Source of the DNA: a virus
Virus record (IMG/VR): IMGVR_UViG_3300024520_000434
Span: 1-26,145 of that record
DNA length: 26,145 nt
Direction: 5' to 3' (one strand)
Shown here: piece by piece, positions 19,640-26,145 of the stretch
Layout of the letters: each line of letters opens with the position of its first letter
Numbering within the stretch: the first letter of the stretch is position 1
The notes under the pieces: generated by a model
What the model was told of the DNA's origin: nothing
Databases searched by the model: none
Seen by the model: the letters and a program-made list of their open reading frames with translations, nothing else
Made by a program: the position numbers and the translations under genes

Positions 19640-21163
19640 ATGGCAACGACGATCCTGATAAAAGGCGAATCGAGGTCGGCCGAGGTCGCTGTCGACAAGG
19701 TCACGACATCGATGGACCGGGGGAGCACGTCGGCGAAAGGCTACGCCGTCTCCCAAGGACAGGTCGACCGATCCCTGAAGGGCACGACAGCGTCGGCGAC
19801 AACGGCGGCTGCGGCTGTCGGGAAGGTCGGAACGGTCACGACGCTGATGTCGGGGAAGGCCGGGACAGCGGCGACGGCCATCATTGGGTTGGGCGGGGCG
19901 TTCGGTGTGATGGGGTCGTCGGTCGCAAGCGTGGTCGCGGCGATGGGGCCGTGGGGACTGGCGATCGCGGGAATAGGCATTGCTTTAGCTACTGCCGTGA
20001 CGATCTACAAGAACTTCGCCTCCGCTGCCGACGATGTGAGCGACTCTCACGAAAAGGCAACAGACAGTGTCAATCGCTTCGGTTCCGCTCTCAATCAGGC
20101 GACGCAGAACAGAACCCGAGCAAGGAACGAAAACCGGGCCGAAGCCGAAGTCTTCCGGAAAACGCTGGCCGATGAGAAAACCGAACGACTGAAGATCAAG
20201 CTCGTCCGTACCGCGTTGCTGGAAGTCGGAAACGACGAAGTAAAGACCAGCGAACGGCTCAAGAAACTCGAAATCGAACGGCAAGGATTGCTTCGGCAAG
20301 GCGCCCGGTCTACCGGCGGAACGAGACGAGAAAAAGACGCTCGAAGGCTCGCCGAAGAGGGTATCTTCGCGATCGACGTAAAATCGGCTGCACTGCTGAA
20401 ACGTCGAACGGAATTACAACAAAAGGCCGCCTTGGCCGCGGACAAGGCAAGAGCCGAAGAAACGGCGGGCATGGTGGCGCGGGCCGGGGTTCGCGACAAG
20501 CTCGAAGCGCAAGACCTCGCCGCGCAGAAGGCCAAGCTGAAGCTATTGAAGGACCAGAAAGACGCGCGGGTTTCGGCGCTGGTCGCTTTACAGCAAGAGG
20601 TCAAGGTCACGGCCGATGCCGCGAAGGCCGACGCCGGGACGGGCGACAGCGAAACGGTTCGGGGCGGTGGCGGTGGTCTCCAAGGCGGGATCGGCGCGTT
20701 CTTCGCTCAAGCGGGGTTCAACTTCGGTGGGCCTCGGGCGCCGCGAGGACCGGCCCAATCCCGTGGCGGCGGCGGACCGGGCGGCACGCTCAAAGGTCTT
20801 TTCAACCGACCCGACCGGAAGGAAATACTCAAGCAGGTCGTCCGTTCTCGCGTGGCTGGCGGCGCCGACGAGGACGACGCGCGGAAGGCAGCGTTCCGGG
20901 GTGGCGACAAGCGGCAAGGCGACGCGACCGGCAAAGAGATCGCGGAAGCGCAACAGCAACTGGCGAACGCCGAGATCGACCGCGTCGCGAAGCGGGCCGG
21001 GACCGATGCCGAGATCGTTCTAGCGCAAAAGAAACAGATCGAGGCGATGGCCGAACTGAACACGCAACAATCGGAGATGTCGACGAAGCTGGCGCAGGTC
21101 CAGGCGGCGGCGGACGCGATCTTGAACAACGCTCGCGGTCGTCGCCAGCGGTCGGGGAGGTAG
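19640..21163 (+). CDS. tape measure protein
   Basis: The 507-residue protein follows the chaperone genes as expected. It has an Ala/Gly/Val-rich hydrophobic region (about 55-122, with AIIGLGGAFGVMGSSVASVV and PWGLAIAGIGIALATAV) and long charged coiled-coil stretches (about 150-345). A Gly/Arg-rich spacer (about 350-395) and a last coiled coil (about 440-500) follow. Tape measures set tail length and form part of the DNA channel through the inner membrane. At about 1.5 angstrom per residue this predicts a short tail of roughly 75 nm. The ATG at 19640 has only a weak ribosome binding site. Confidence 0.85.
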   Translation: MATTILIKGESRSAEVAVDKVTTSMDRGSTSAKGYAVSQGQVDRSLKGTTASATTAAAAVGKVGTVTTLMSGKAGTAATAIIGLGGAFGVMGSSVASVVAAMGPWGLAIAGIGIALATAVTIYKNFASAADDVSDSHEKATDSVNRFGSALNQATQNRTRARNENRAEAEVFRKTLADEKTERLKIKLVRTALLEVGNDEVKTSERLKKLEIERQGLLRQGARSTGGTRREKDARRLAEEGIFAIDVKSAALLKRRTELQQKAALAADKARAEETAGMVARAGVRDKLEAQDLAAQKAKLKLLKDQKDARVSALVALQQEVKVTADAAKADAGTGDSETVRGGGGGLQGGIGAFFAQAGFNFGGPRAPRGPAQSRGGGGPGGTLKGLFNRPDRKEILKQVVRSRVAGGADEDDARKAAFRGGDKRQGDATGKEIAEAQQQLANAEIDRVAKRAGTDAEIVLAQKKQIEAMAELNTQQSEMSTKLAQVQAAADAILNNARGRRQRSGR

Positions 21164-21165
21164 GC

Positions 21166-21660
21166 ATGCCGTTCGCATCCTTCACGTTACGGACTCACGA
21201 GCAATCCGACGGTCGGGTTCAGGTCTATGAGAGAAACGTTGATTCAGACGGCGAGATCTACAGCTACAGCTACACTGCCGCGACGGTGTCTGAAGCTACG
21301 GCAATCCAGGCAAGCCGATACGACGGCATCTTGGTTGACCGCAGGCGTAGAGAGGTTCGCCGTTTGGTCAATCATTTTTCTGGTCGCGGAACGTGGGCGA
21401 ATTTCATCCTTGCGACGTTCTCGACCAAAGCGATGCTCAGGACTCGGATACTCAAGTTGTTCCGAGGTAACGGACGATCTGAGGCGTTGCAATACGCGGC
21501 GCCGGTCGACGCGCTGACGGTCGGCACGATCGCATCGTTGCTGTCGGTAACGAACCCGGTGGCGAGCGGGATCAAAACCCGAGCCGCGAACATGATCCAA
21601 GTCGCTACCGACGACGCGGGATGGGAAGCGGACACGGTTGACGATGACGGGGTCGAGTAA
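21166..21660 (+). CDS. hypothetical tail-tip protein
   Basis: A 164-residue protein starts at ATG 21166 with GGGGAGG five to six bases upstream. It is mixed alpha/beta with a beta-rich start (FTLRTHEQSDGRVQVYERNVD), a basic centre (VDRRRREVRRLVNHFSGRG) and an acidic end. The position right after the tape measure is usual for distal tail proteins. No motif identifies it further. Confidence 0.6.
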   Translation: MPFASFTLRTHEQSDGRVQVYERNVDSDGEIYSYSYTAATVSEATAIQASRYDGILVDRRRREVRRLVNHFSGRGTWANFILATFSTKAMLRTRILKLFRGNGRSEALQYAAPVDALTVGTIASLLSVTNPVASGIKTRAANMIQVATDDAGWEADTVDDDGVE

Positions 21661-22994
21661 TGGCTGACGTATATCTACGATCGACCGATGGTAACGACGC
21701 GGACGATGGTTCGACGTGGGCGCTAGCTGACGCTACGCTCGTTGCTTCGTTGGTCGCTGCCGGCGCTGGTGGAAAATCTTACGTCAGCGACGCGCACGCC
21801 GAGACGCAAGCGGCGAATATGGATATGGCATCGTCGGGAACGGCAGCCAGCCCCACGAAGGTACTTTGCGGCGATGATGTGGCCGAGCCACCGACGACCG
21901 TCACAACATCCGCCACGGTCACGACGACCGGCTCGAATCACATGTCGTTTACCGGTTTTGCCTACGTCCAGGGCGTGACGTTCAACATGGGGACGGGCAA
22001 TGCAAACGACACGATCAAATGGACCGACGCATCTCCGTGGTCTTGGACGTTCGAGGACTGCGCGTTGAACGTGGTGTCGACCCATGCTTCGGCGGGGTTT
22101 CAGGTAGGAAACTACGGGAACAATACCGAAGACGATCAGGCGTTGCGGTTCATCAATACCGACATCTCGTTCGGCAACTCAAGCCAGGGGTTCATCTGGG
22201 TTTCTTGTCTGTTCGATTGGCATGGCGGATCGGTCACCGGAACCGCGCCCACGACGCTGTTTTTGGCCAAGGCCAGCGGGTCGATAGGACAAGTCAACCT
22301 GTTCGGCGTCGACTTGTCGGCATTCGGAAGCGGAAAGAATCTGGTCGACGTGTCGGCGACTGGCGGAAAACGAACGATCTACAAGTTCGTTGGTTGCAAG
22401 CTCGGCGCATCGGTGACGATAGCGACCGGAGACGTGGCCGGGCCAGGTGGCCCAGAGGTCGAATGTATCAATTGCGACTCGGCGGATACTCGTTATCGCT
22501 GGTACAAGAAGGCGTGCGGCGGGGAATCGCTGACTGAGACGACCATTGTCATGACGGGTGGCGCGCAGGTCGACAGTGTGGCAATCAGCCGAAAGATCGT
22601 CACGACAGCCAACGTCAATGACGTTTTCCCATTCTTCGGCCAGTGGCATCAGTTCTGGAACACCGACCTTACGGCTCAGACGCTGACCGTCGAGATGGTG
22701 ACCGATAATGTGACGGTGACCGATGGCGAAGTGTACGTCGAATTGTGGTACGCCGGGACCAGCGGAACGCCTCTTTATCTGCTGCTCACGGATCGCGTGG
22801 CTGACTTCCTAACGACGCCATCGAATCAAGCGGCATCAACGCAAGCATGGACCACGACCGGATTGACGACGCCGATCAAGCAAAAGCTCACGGTGGCGTT
22901 CACGGCTCTCGAAACTGGATTGATCTTGTGGCGGGTCGCGGCCACGAAGGCGAGTTTGACGATGTATTACGATCCTGACACGGCGTTGAGCTAA
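21660..22994 (+). CDS. beta-helix-like tail or host-contact protein
   Basis: The 444-residue protein begins MADVYLRSTDGNDADDGSTW, a start typical of proteins with a right-handed parallel beta-helix. Many short strand-turn units follow (about 70-275: FTGFAYVQGVTFNMGTG, WTFEDCALNVVSTH, INCDSADTRYRW). Residues about 300-444 form a likely C-terminal beta-sandwich (LTVEMVTDNVTVTDGEVYV). Such proteins are tail spikes or fibres that bind or cut surface polysaccharides; no catalytic residues can be assigned. One-base overlaps on both sides (TAATG) link it to neighbours. Confidence 0.65.
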   Translation: MADVYLRSTDGNDADDGSTWALADATLVASLVAAGAGGKSYVSDAHAETQAANMDMASSGTAASPTKVLCGDDVAEPPTTVTTSATVTTTGSNHMSFTGFAYVQGVTFNMGTGNANDTIKWTDASPWSWTFEDCALNVVSTHASAGFQVGNYGNNTEDDQALRFINTDISFGNSSQGFIWVSCLFDWHGGSVTGTAPTTLFLAKASGSIGQVNLFGVDLSAFGSGKNLVDVSATGGKRTIYKFVGCKLGASVTIATGDVAGPGGPEVECINCDSADTRYRWYKKACGGESLTETTIVMTGGAQVDSVAISRKIVTTANVNDVFPFFGQWHQFWNTDLTAQTLTVEMVTDNVTVTDGEVYVELWYAGTSGTPLYLLLTDRVADFLTTPSNQAASTQAWTTTGLTTPIKQKLTVAFTALETGLILWRVAATKASLTMYYDPDTALS

Positions 22995-23761
22995 TGGCGA
23001 CATCATGCGACGGATTGTTCGGATTCGTGACCGGGACAGGAACCGGACTGTCGTACGACACGCTCGGAACGTTCTTTACGGAACCGGCCAGCGGCGGAAC
23101 CACCTACGAAGAGTCGATCACCATCGCCGAATCGGCTGGCTACTCGCTGGCCAACATCGGGACACTCGGAAACGCCTTGACGATCGCGGCGTCGAGCGGG
23201 TTGACCGACGCCGACCTTGGCACGCTGGGCAACACCAGCACGTACGCGGCGACGGCCGGTTTGACCTCGGCGGCGAATGCGATCGTAGCGAATGCGCTGA
23301 CGGTTGCCGCGACGGTCGACCTGTCGCTGGTGGCGGGCCTTCTCCTCGAAGACACCTTCGCTCTCGGCGCGACGCTCGACCTCGTGACGGCCGGGGTCGT
23401 ATCGAAGGATGAGGCGCTGACTCTCGCGGCTTCGGTGGGGATGACGCAAGCGTCGCAACTGGTCGCGGCCGATGCGGCGACGATGGCCGTTACGGCTTCG
23501 ATTGCGGCGCAGACCGACGCGGTTGTCGCCAACGCTGTGGCCGCTGGGGCGTCTATGGCCGTCTCGGCTGCGGGCGCCGGTGTATTCGCCCAAGCGTTGA
23601 CGGTGGCCGTCCAGGCGGCGTTGGCGGCCGCTGGCGTGGTCGCGACCGCGGGTTCCGACCATACTGTCATTCGGTTCGTGCTCGAAGCGATGACGAAGCC
23701 TGGGCTGACCGGCGAGACGCTGACGAAGCCGGGAATGACCGACGAGACAATGTACAACTGA
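22994..23761 (+). CDS. Ala-rich protein of nine 20-residue repeats
   Basis: The 255-residue protein has a short N-terminal Gly/Thr-rich part (1-39), then nine tandem repeats of exactly 20 residues from E40 to A219 with no gaps. A polar residue (E/N/D/Q) starts each at 40, 60, 80, 100, 120, 140, 160, 180 and 200, and the consensus is roughly [ND]ALT[VIL]AA[ST]xGLTxAxxxxx[AG]. The C-terminus carries two 10-residue repeats (TKPGLTGETL, TKPGMTDETM). Repeats of this kind may form a solenoid or fibre shaft. Its place between two likely tail-surface proteins suggests a virion fibre component. No known family is recognised. Confidence 0.72.
   Translation: MATSCDGLFGFVTGTGTGLSYDTLGTFFTEPASGGTTYEESITIAESAGYSLANIGTLGNALTIAASSGLTDADLGTLGNTSTYAATAGLTSAANAIVANALTVAATVDLSLVAGLLLEDTFALGATLDLVTAGVVSKDEALTLAASVGMTQASQLVAADAATMAVTASIAAQTDAVVANAVAAGASMAVSAAGAGVFAQALTVAVQAALAAAGVVATAGSDHTVIRFVLEAMTKPGLTGETLTKPGMTDETMYN
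23111..23650 (+). repeat. nine tandem 60-bp coding repeats
   Basis: The DNA encoding residues 40-219 of the Ala-rich protein is nine in-frame units of 60 bases. They are degenerate at the nucleotide level, so they are old or under protein-level selection rather than a recent duplication. Confidence 0.7.
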
Positions 23762-23773
23762 AAGGGGCTTGCA

Positions 23774-24313
23774 ATGATCCTTGACCAGACCGGCTCGGCG
23801 TTCGGTGGCGGCGTCGCGATCCACAACGTTTACGACGTTGAGTGCTTCGACCGCGCGGGGCGGTTGAAGTGGCGCGAAGTCGTGGGCAACCTCATCACGA
23901 CCGAGGGACTCAACGACCTGCTCGACAAGTACCTGAAGGGGTCGACCTACACGGCGGCATGGTACGTCGGCCTGATCGACAACGCCGGGTTTACGTCGAT
24001 TGCGGCCGGCGATACGGCGGCGCAGATCAACGGCACGAACGCTTGGGCCGAACTAAGCGAGTACGACGAGGCGACTCGCGAAGTCCTGACGCTCGGCACG
24101 CCGGCGGCCGGTTCGGTCGACAACTCGGCCAGCAAGGCGTCGTTCACCATCAATGCGTCGAAGTCGGTCGAGGGCGCGTTTATTTCGAGCCTATCGACGA
24201 AGGACGGAACGACGGGCGTTCTCTACGGCGCCGCCGCGTTCGCCGCGACCCGCGTCGTCATCAGCGGGGACACATTGAACGTCACGGCGACACTGACCGC
24301 GGCGAGCGCGTAG
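23774..24313 (+). CDS. conserved phage tail-fibre/structural protein
   Basis: The 179-residue product starts at ATG 23774 with AAAGGGG six bases upstream. It matches a recurrent phage structural family: YTAAWYVGLIDNAGFTSIAA at about residues 59-78, SASKASFTINASKSVEGAFI at about 118-137, and TGVLYGAAAF then VISGDTLNVTATL at the end. The function of this family is not settled; it is usually found among tail fibre or head-fibre genes. The whole is beta-rich and without export signal. Confidence 0.7.
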   Translation: MILDQTGSAFGGGVAIHNVYDVECFDRAGRLKWREVVGNLITTEGLNDLLDKYLKGSTYTAAWYVGLIDNAGFTSIAAGDTAAQINGTNAWAELSEYDEATREVLTLGTPAAGSVDNSASKASFTINASKSVEGAFISSLSTKDGTTGVLYGAAAFAATRVVISGDTLNVTATLTAASA

Positions 24314-24329
24314 GCGAAGGGGCCAATCG

Positions 24330-24716
24330 ATGCCATTGACGCGAAAGCAACGGACGGTCCAGGAGGCCACGACGGCAACCTACACGGCGACGCTGAAGGA
24401 TGACGCCGGCGTGGTCATCCCCTCGGCCGACCTGACGACCTTGACGCTCACGCTCTACAACGAGAAGACCGACGCGATTATCAACTCGCGCAACGCGCAG
24501 GACGTGCTAGGCGTCAACGGCGGCACGGTCCACGCGACATCGGGACTGCTGACGCAGGTCTTCGCGCCGGCCGACAATCCGATCGTCGATACGGCGCTTG
24601 AGCACGGGCGGACCGAGGTCCATATCGCGCAGTTCGACTTCGCCTGGAACGCCGGCGCGAAGGCGGGCCGGAAGCTGATCACGATCGAGGTCGTCCAGAA
24701 TCTAAAGACGACCTGA
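24330..24716 (+). CDS. Ig-like / BppU-N-like baseplate protein
   Basis: The 128-residue protein has the pattern of a beta-sandwich: TATYTATLKDDAGVVIPSAD (15-34), TLTLTLYNEKTDAIINSR, then a GLLTQVFAPADNP strand-turn and RTEVHIAQFDFAWNAG (94-109). This resembles the N-terminal domain of baseplate upper proteins and related phage Ig-like proteins, which act as adaptors on tails. It is complete and ends 14 bases before the hub-like gene. Confidence 0.66.
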   Translation: MPLTRKQRTVQEATTATYTATLKDDAGVVIPSADLTTLTLTLYNEKTDAIINSRNAQDVLGVNGGTVHATSGLLTQVFAPADNPIVDTALEHGRTEVHIAQFDFAWNAGAKAGRKLITIEVVQNLKTT

Positions 24717-24730
24717 AGGGGCGGCGTTGA

Positions 24731-26145
24731 ATGGCTCTCCGTATGTGGTATCGGTTGCCTCCTGGTCCGTGGATCGAGTTGGACTTCGACGCCCAGCGGA
24801 TGGGCGACTTCACGCTTTCCGTCTCGTATTCGCATCCCGCGACGCTGACGTGGACGATGGCGCAGGACCAGCACACGACGCCGATCCCCTACCTGTCGTC
24901 TATCGCGTTCACCGATTCCGATTTCTGGGACCCGGACGCCGCGCCGCTCGGGGTCGGTCCCGAGTTCTTCGTAGACCCCGTCTTCGAAGGACACGTCAAG
25001 GACATCCAGCCGGCCGAGTCGAACAAGCTGGCGTATGTCGCGATGGACCCGACCGATCGGGCGGGGCAGGAACTCACGATCCTGTCGGGGGCGTCGTCGA
25101 ACGTTCCGCGACTCGTCTACAACGCGATGATCGAGACGGACGACGACTACGCATTCTCGCGCGACCTGACGGCCACCGTTGAAACGATGTTCCAGGATCT
25201 GCTCGGCGACCGGGTGGCGCAACTACGACCGCTGATCGCGGCGCCGCCTGGGGCTTCCGACCCGTACCACGCGCCGGACTTGGCCGGCCTCGACATGGTT
25301 CCGCAGGACAAGGTGGTTTTCGAGACCGAGGGGTTGCGGTCCGGTCTCGATCGGTTGCTGCAATGGTACCCCGCTCACCGGATCTTGTTCCGTCCAGGGG
25401 CTGACGCCGCGCGCAAGTGGCGCGTCCACAAAGTCGATACGGCGCCGCAAGTCACGCTGACGCTCAACGACTGGTCTACGGTCGGTGGCAAGCGAATCCT
25501 TTCGATGGCGTTGCAACGGTCCATCGAGCAGCGCGTCGCGGCCGTCGAGATCCTCGGTCCGTTACGACTCAATCACGGCGTCGCTTCGTTGCTGCCGGCA
25601 ACGCCTACGGGCATCGGACCGGCCGACGCGACGCATTCCCTGACCGAGCTATGGGACCCGACCGACGAGGCGTCCGTATTGGCTCTCGGGCCGGACATCG
25701 GTAATGCGACGAAGGGCCGCGTCTTCCGCGTGTGGCAGATCACGGAACCCGACGCGCGGGCGCTGGCCCGGCAGATGTCGACGGTGCGGCTCTTCGGCTA
25801 CAGCGATGTCGGCCGCGGCACAAACAACGACGACCAGTTCCGGCTCACCTACCAGCCGAACCTGCTTGCGTCGTACGACGCCGGCGTGACCTACGAGACC
25901 GTAAACGGCATCGAACTCGACACGGCCGAGGGAATCGTCCGGGCGCCGCGCACGGTCATCCGCAACGTGGGTGGCGCGTGGACCGGACCCGACAACGTGG
26001 TCTTCGAGTTCGGGTATTTCGCTTCGGAACTGTCCGCTCGCGCGCCGCTGGTCGGATTCGAGGGCACGGCCAACAGCCAGCTTGGAATCACTACCGTGCG
26101 AAGCCAGTTCGACGAGAGCTTGGTGGTTGGATACGACAAAAACGA
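24731..26145 (+). CDS. tail hub/baseplate-like protein, 3' end cut by window
   Basis: From ATG 24731 the frame is open to the last base: 471 residues are visible and the stop is beyond the window. AAGGGG lies about nine bases upstream of the start. The N-terminal part is beta-rich (WIELDFDAQRMGDFTLSVSY), then FVDPVFEGHVKDIQPAESNK and YVAMDPTDRAGQE (about 80-120). This resembles the first barrel of gp27/gp44-type tail hub proteins, which form the trimeric ring at the tail tip. Later segments (VVFETEGLRSGLDRLLQWYP; RKWRVHKVDTAPQVTLTLND) fit the same group. No enzyme motif is seen. Identification is by pattern only. Confidence 0.66.
   Translation, partial: MALRMWYRLPPGPWIELDFDAQRMGDFTLSVSYSHPATLTWTMAQDQHTTPIPYLSSIAFTDSDFWDPDAAPLGVGPEFFVDPVFEGHVKDIQPAESNKLAYVAMDPTDRAGQELTILSGASSNVPRLVYNAMIETDDDYAFSRDLTATVETMFQDLLGDRVAQLRPLIAAPPGASDPYHAPDLAGLDMVPQDKVVFETEGLRSGLDRLLQWYPAHRILFRPGADAARKWRVHKVDTAPQVTLTLNDWSTVGGKRILSMALQRSIEQRVAAVEILGPLRLNHGVASLLPATPTGIGPADATHSLTELWDPTDEASVLALGPDIGNATKGRVFRVWQITEPDARALARQMSTVRLFGYSDVGRGTNNDDQFRLTYQPNLLASYDAGVTYETVNGIELDTAEGIVRAPRTVIRNVGGAWTGPDNVVFEFGYFASELSARAPLVGFEGTANSQLGITTVRSQFDESLVVGYDKN

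Noticed and set aside
23111-23650. CRISPR-like or recent DNA tandem repeat
   Set aside because: The 60-bp units are conserved only at the protein level and lie in frame inside one gene; there are no identical repeats with unique spacers.
1-26145. tRNA genes, IS elements, integrase, diversity-generating retroelement
   Set aside because: No cloverleaf, transposase, recombinase or reverse transcriptase motif was seen on either strand.

Overview
This window is a late-gene region of a tailed double-stranded DNA phage or prophage with a long non-contractile (siphovirus-type) tail. Nearly every supported gene is on the + strand, packed with 1-4 base start/stop overlaps (ATGA, GTGA, TAATG) and purine-rich ribosome binding sites. 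The DNA is GC-rich. The host cannot be read from the sequence. The style of the proteins (matrixin-type metalloprotease, DUF935-type portal, high GC) would fit a phage of a planctomycete or similar Gram-negative bacterium, but that is a weak inference. No integrase, repressor, tRNA, rRNA, IS element or CRISPR array is visible, so whether this is a lysogen is open.

Layout. (1) 1-1153: end of a replication/recombination block, with a Cys-motif protein, a small helical protein and a RusA-type Holliday junction resolvase. (2) 1234-5376: a host-lysis/envelope block, with several very small membrane proteins including a likely holin, a matrixin-like metalloprotease with a peptidoglycan-binding-like N-terminal domain, an exported protein and a thioredoxin/glutaredoxin-like protein. 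(3) 5429-7151: a small basic-tailed protein, a strongly structured intergenic element, and a ParB-domain/DNA methyltransferase fusion. (4) 7227-12579: DNA packaging, with small and large terminase, DUF935-like portal, and a MuF-like head protein carrying a GNAT-like C-terminal domain. (5) 12580-12746: a terminator followed by an operator-like repeat/palindrome cluster. (6) 12747-16186: capsid cassette (protease/scaffold, decoration-like protein, major capsid protein, small FGxxxG-type protein), closed by a very good intrinsic terminator. (7) 16205-21163: connector, tail tube, tail completion, tail assembly chaperones joined by a -1 frameshift, and tape measure. (8) 21166-26145: tail-tip and host-contact proteins, including a beta-helix-like protein, a protein built of nine exact 20-residue repeats, and a tail-hub-like protein that runs off the right end.

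How it works together: terminase, portal, MuF and capsid genes fill heads; the connector and tail genes build a short siphovirus tail (tape measure 507 aa); and the membrane proteins plus secreted hydrolase block probably release progeny. The main points of interest are the metalloprotease with an MMP-like cysteine-switch motif in the lysis block, the MuF-GNAT fusion, the GGGAAAC frameshift site with downstream stem, a tiny antisense membrane-protein gene inside the tail operon, the structured leader before the ParB-methyltransferase, and the exact 20-residue tandem repeat protein. No stretch of more than 300 bases lacks a gene; the largest gaps are 5657-5810 and 12580-12746 and both are described.
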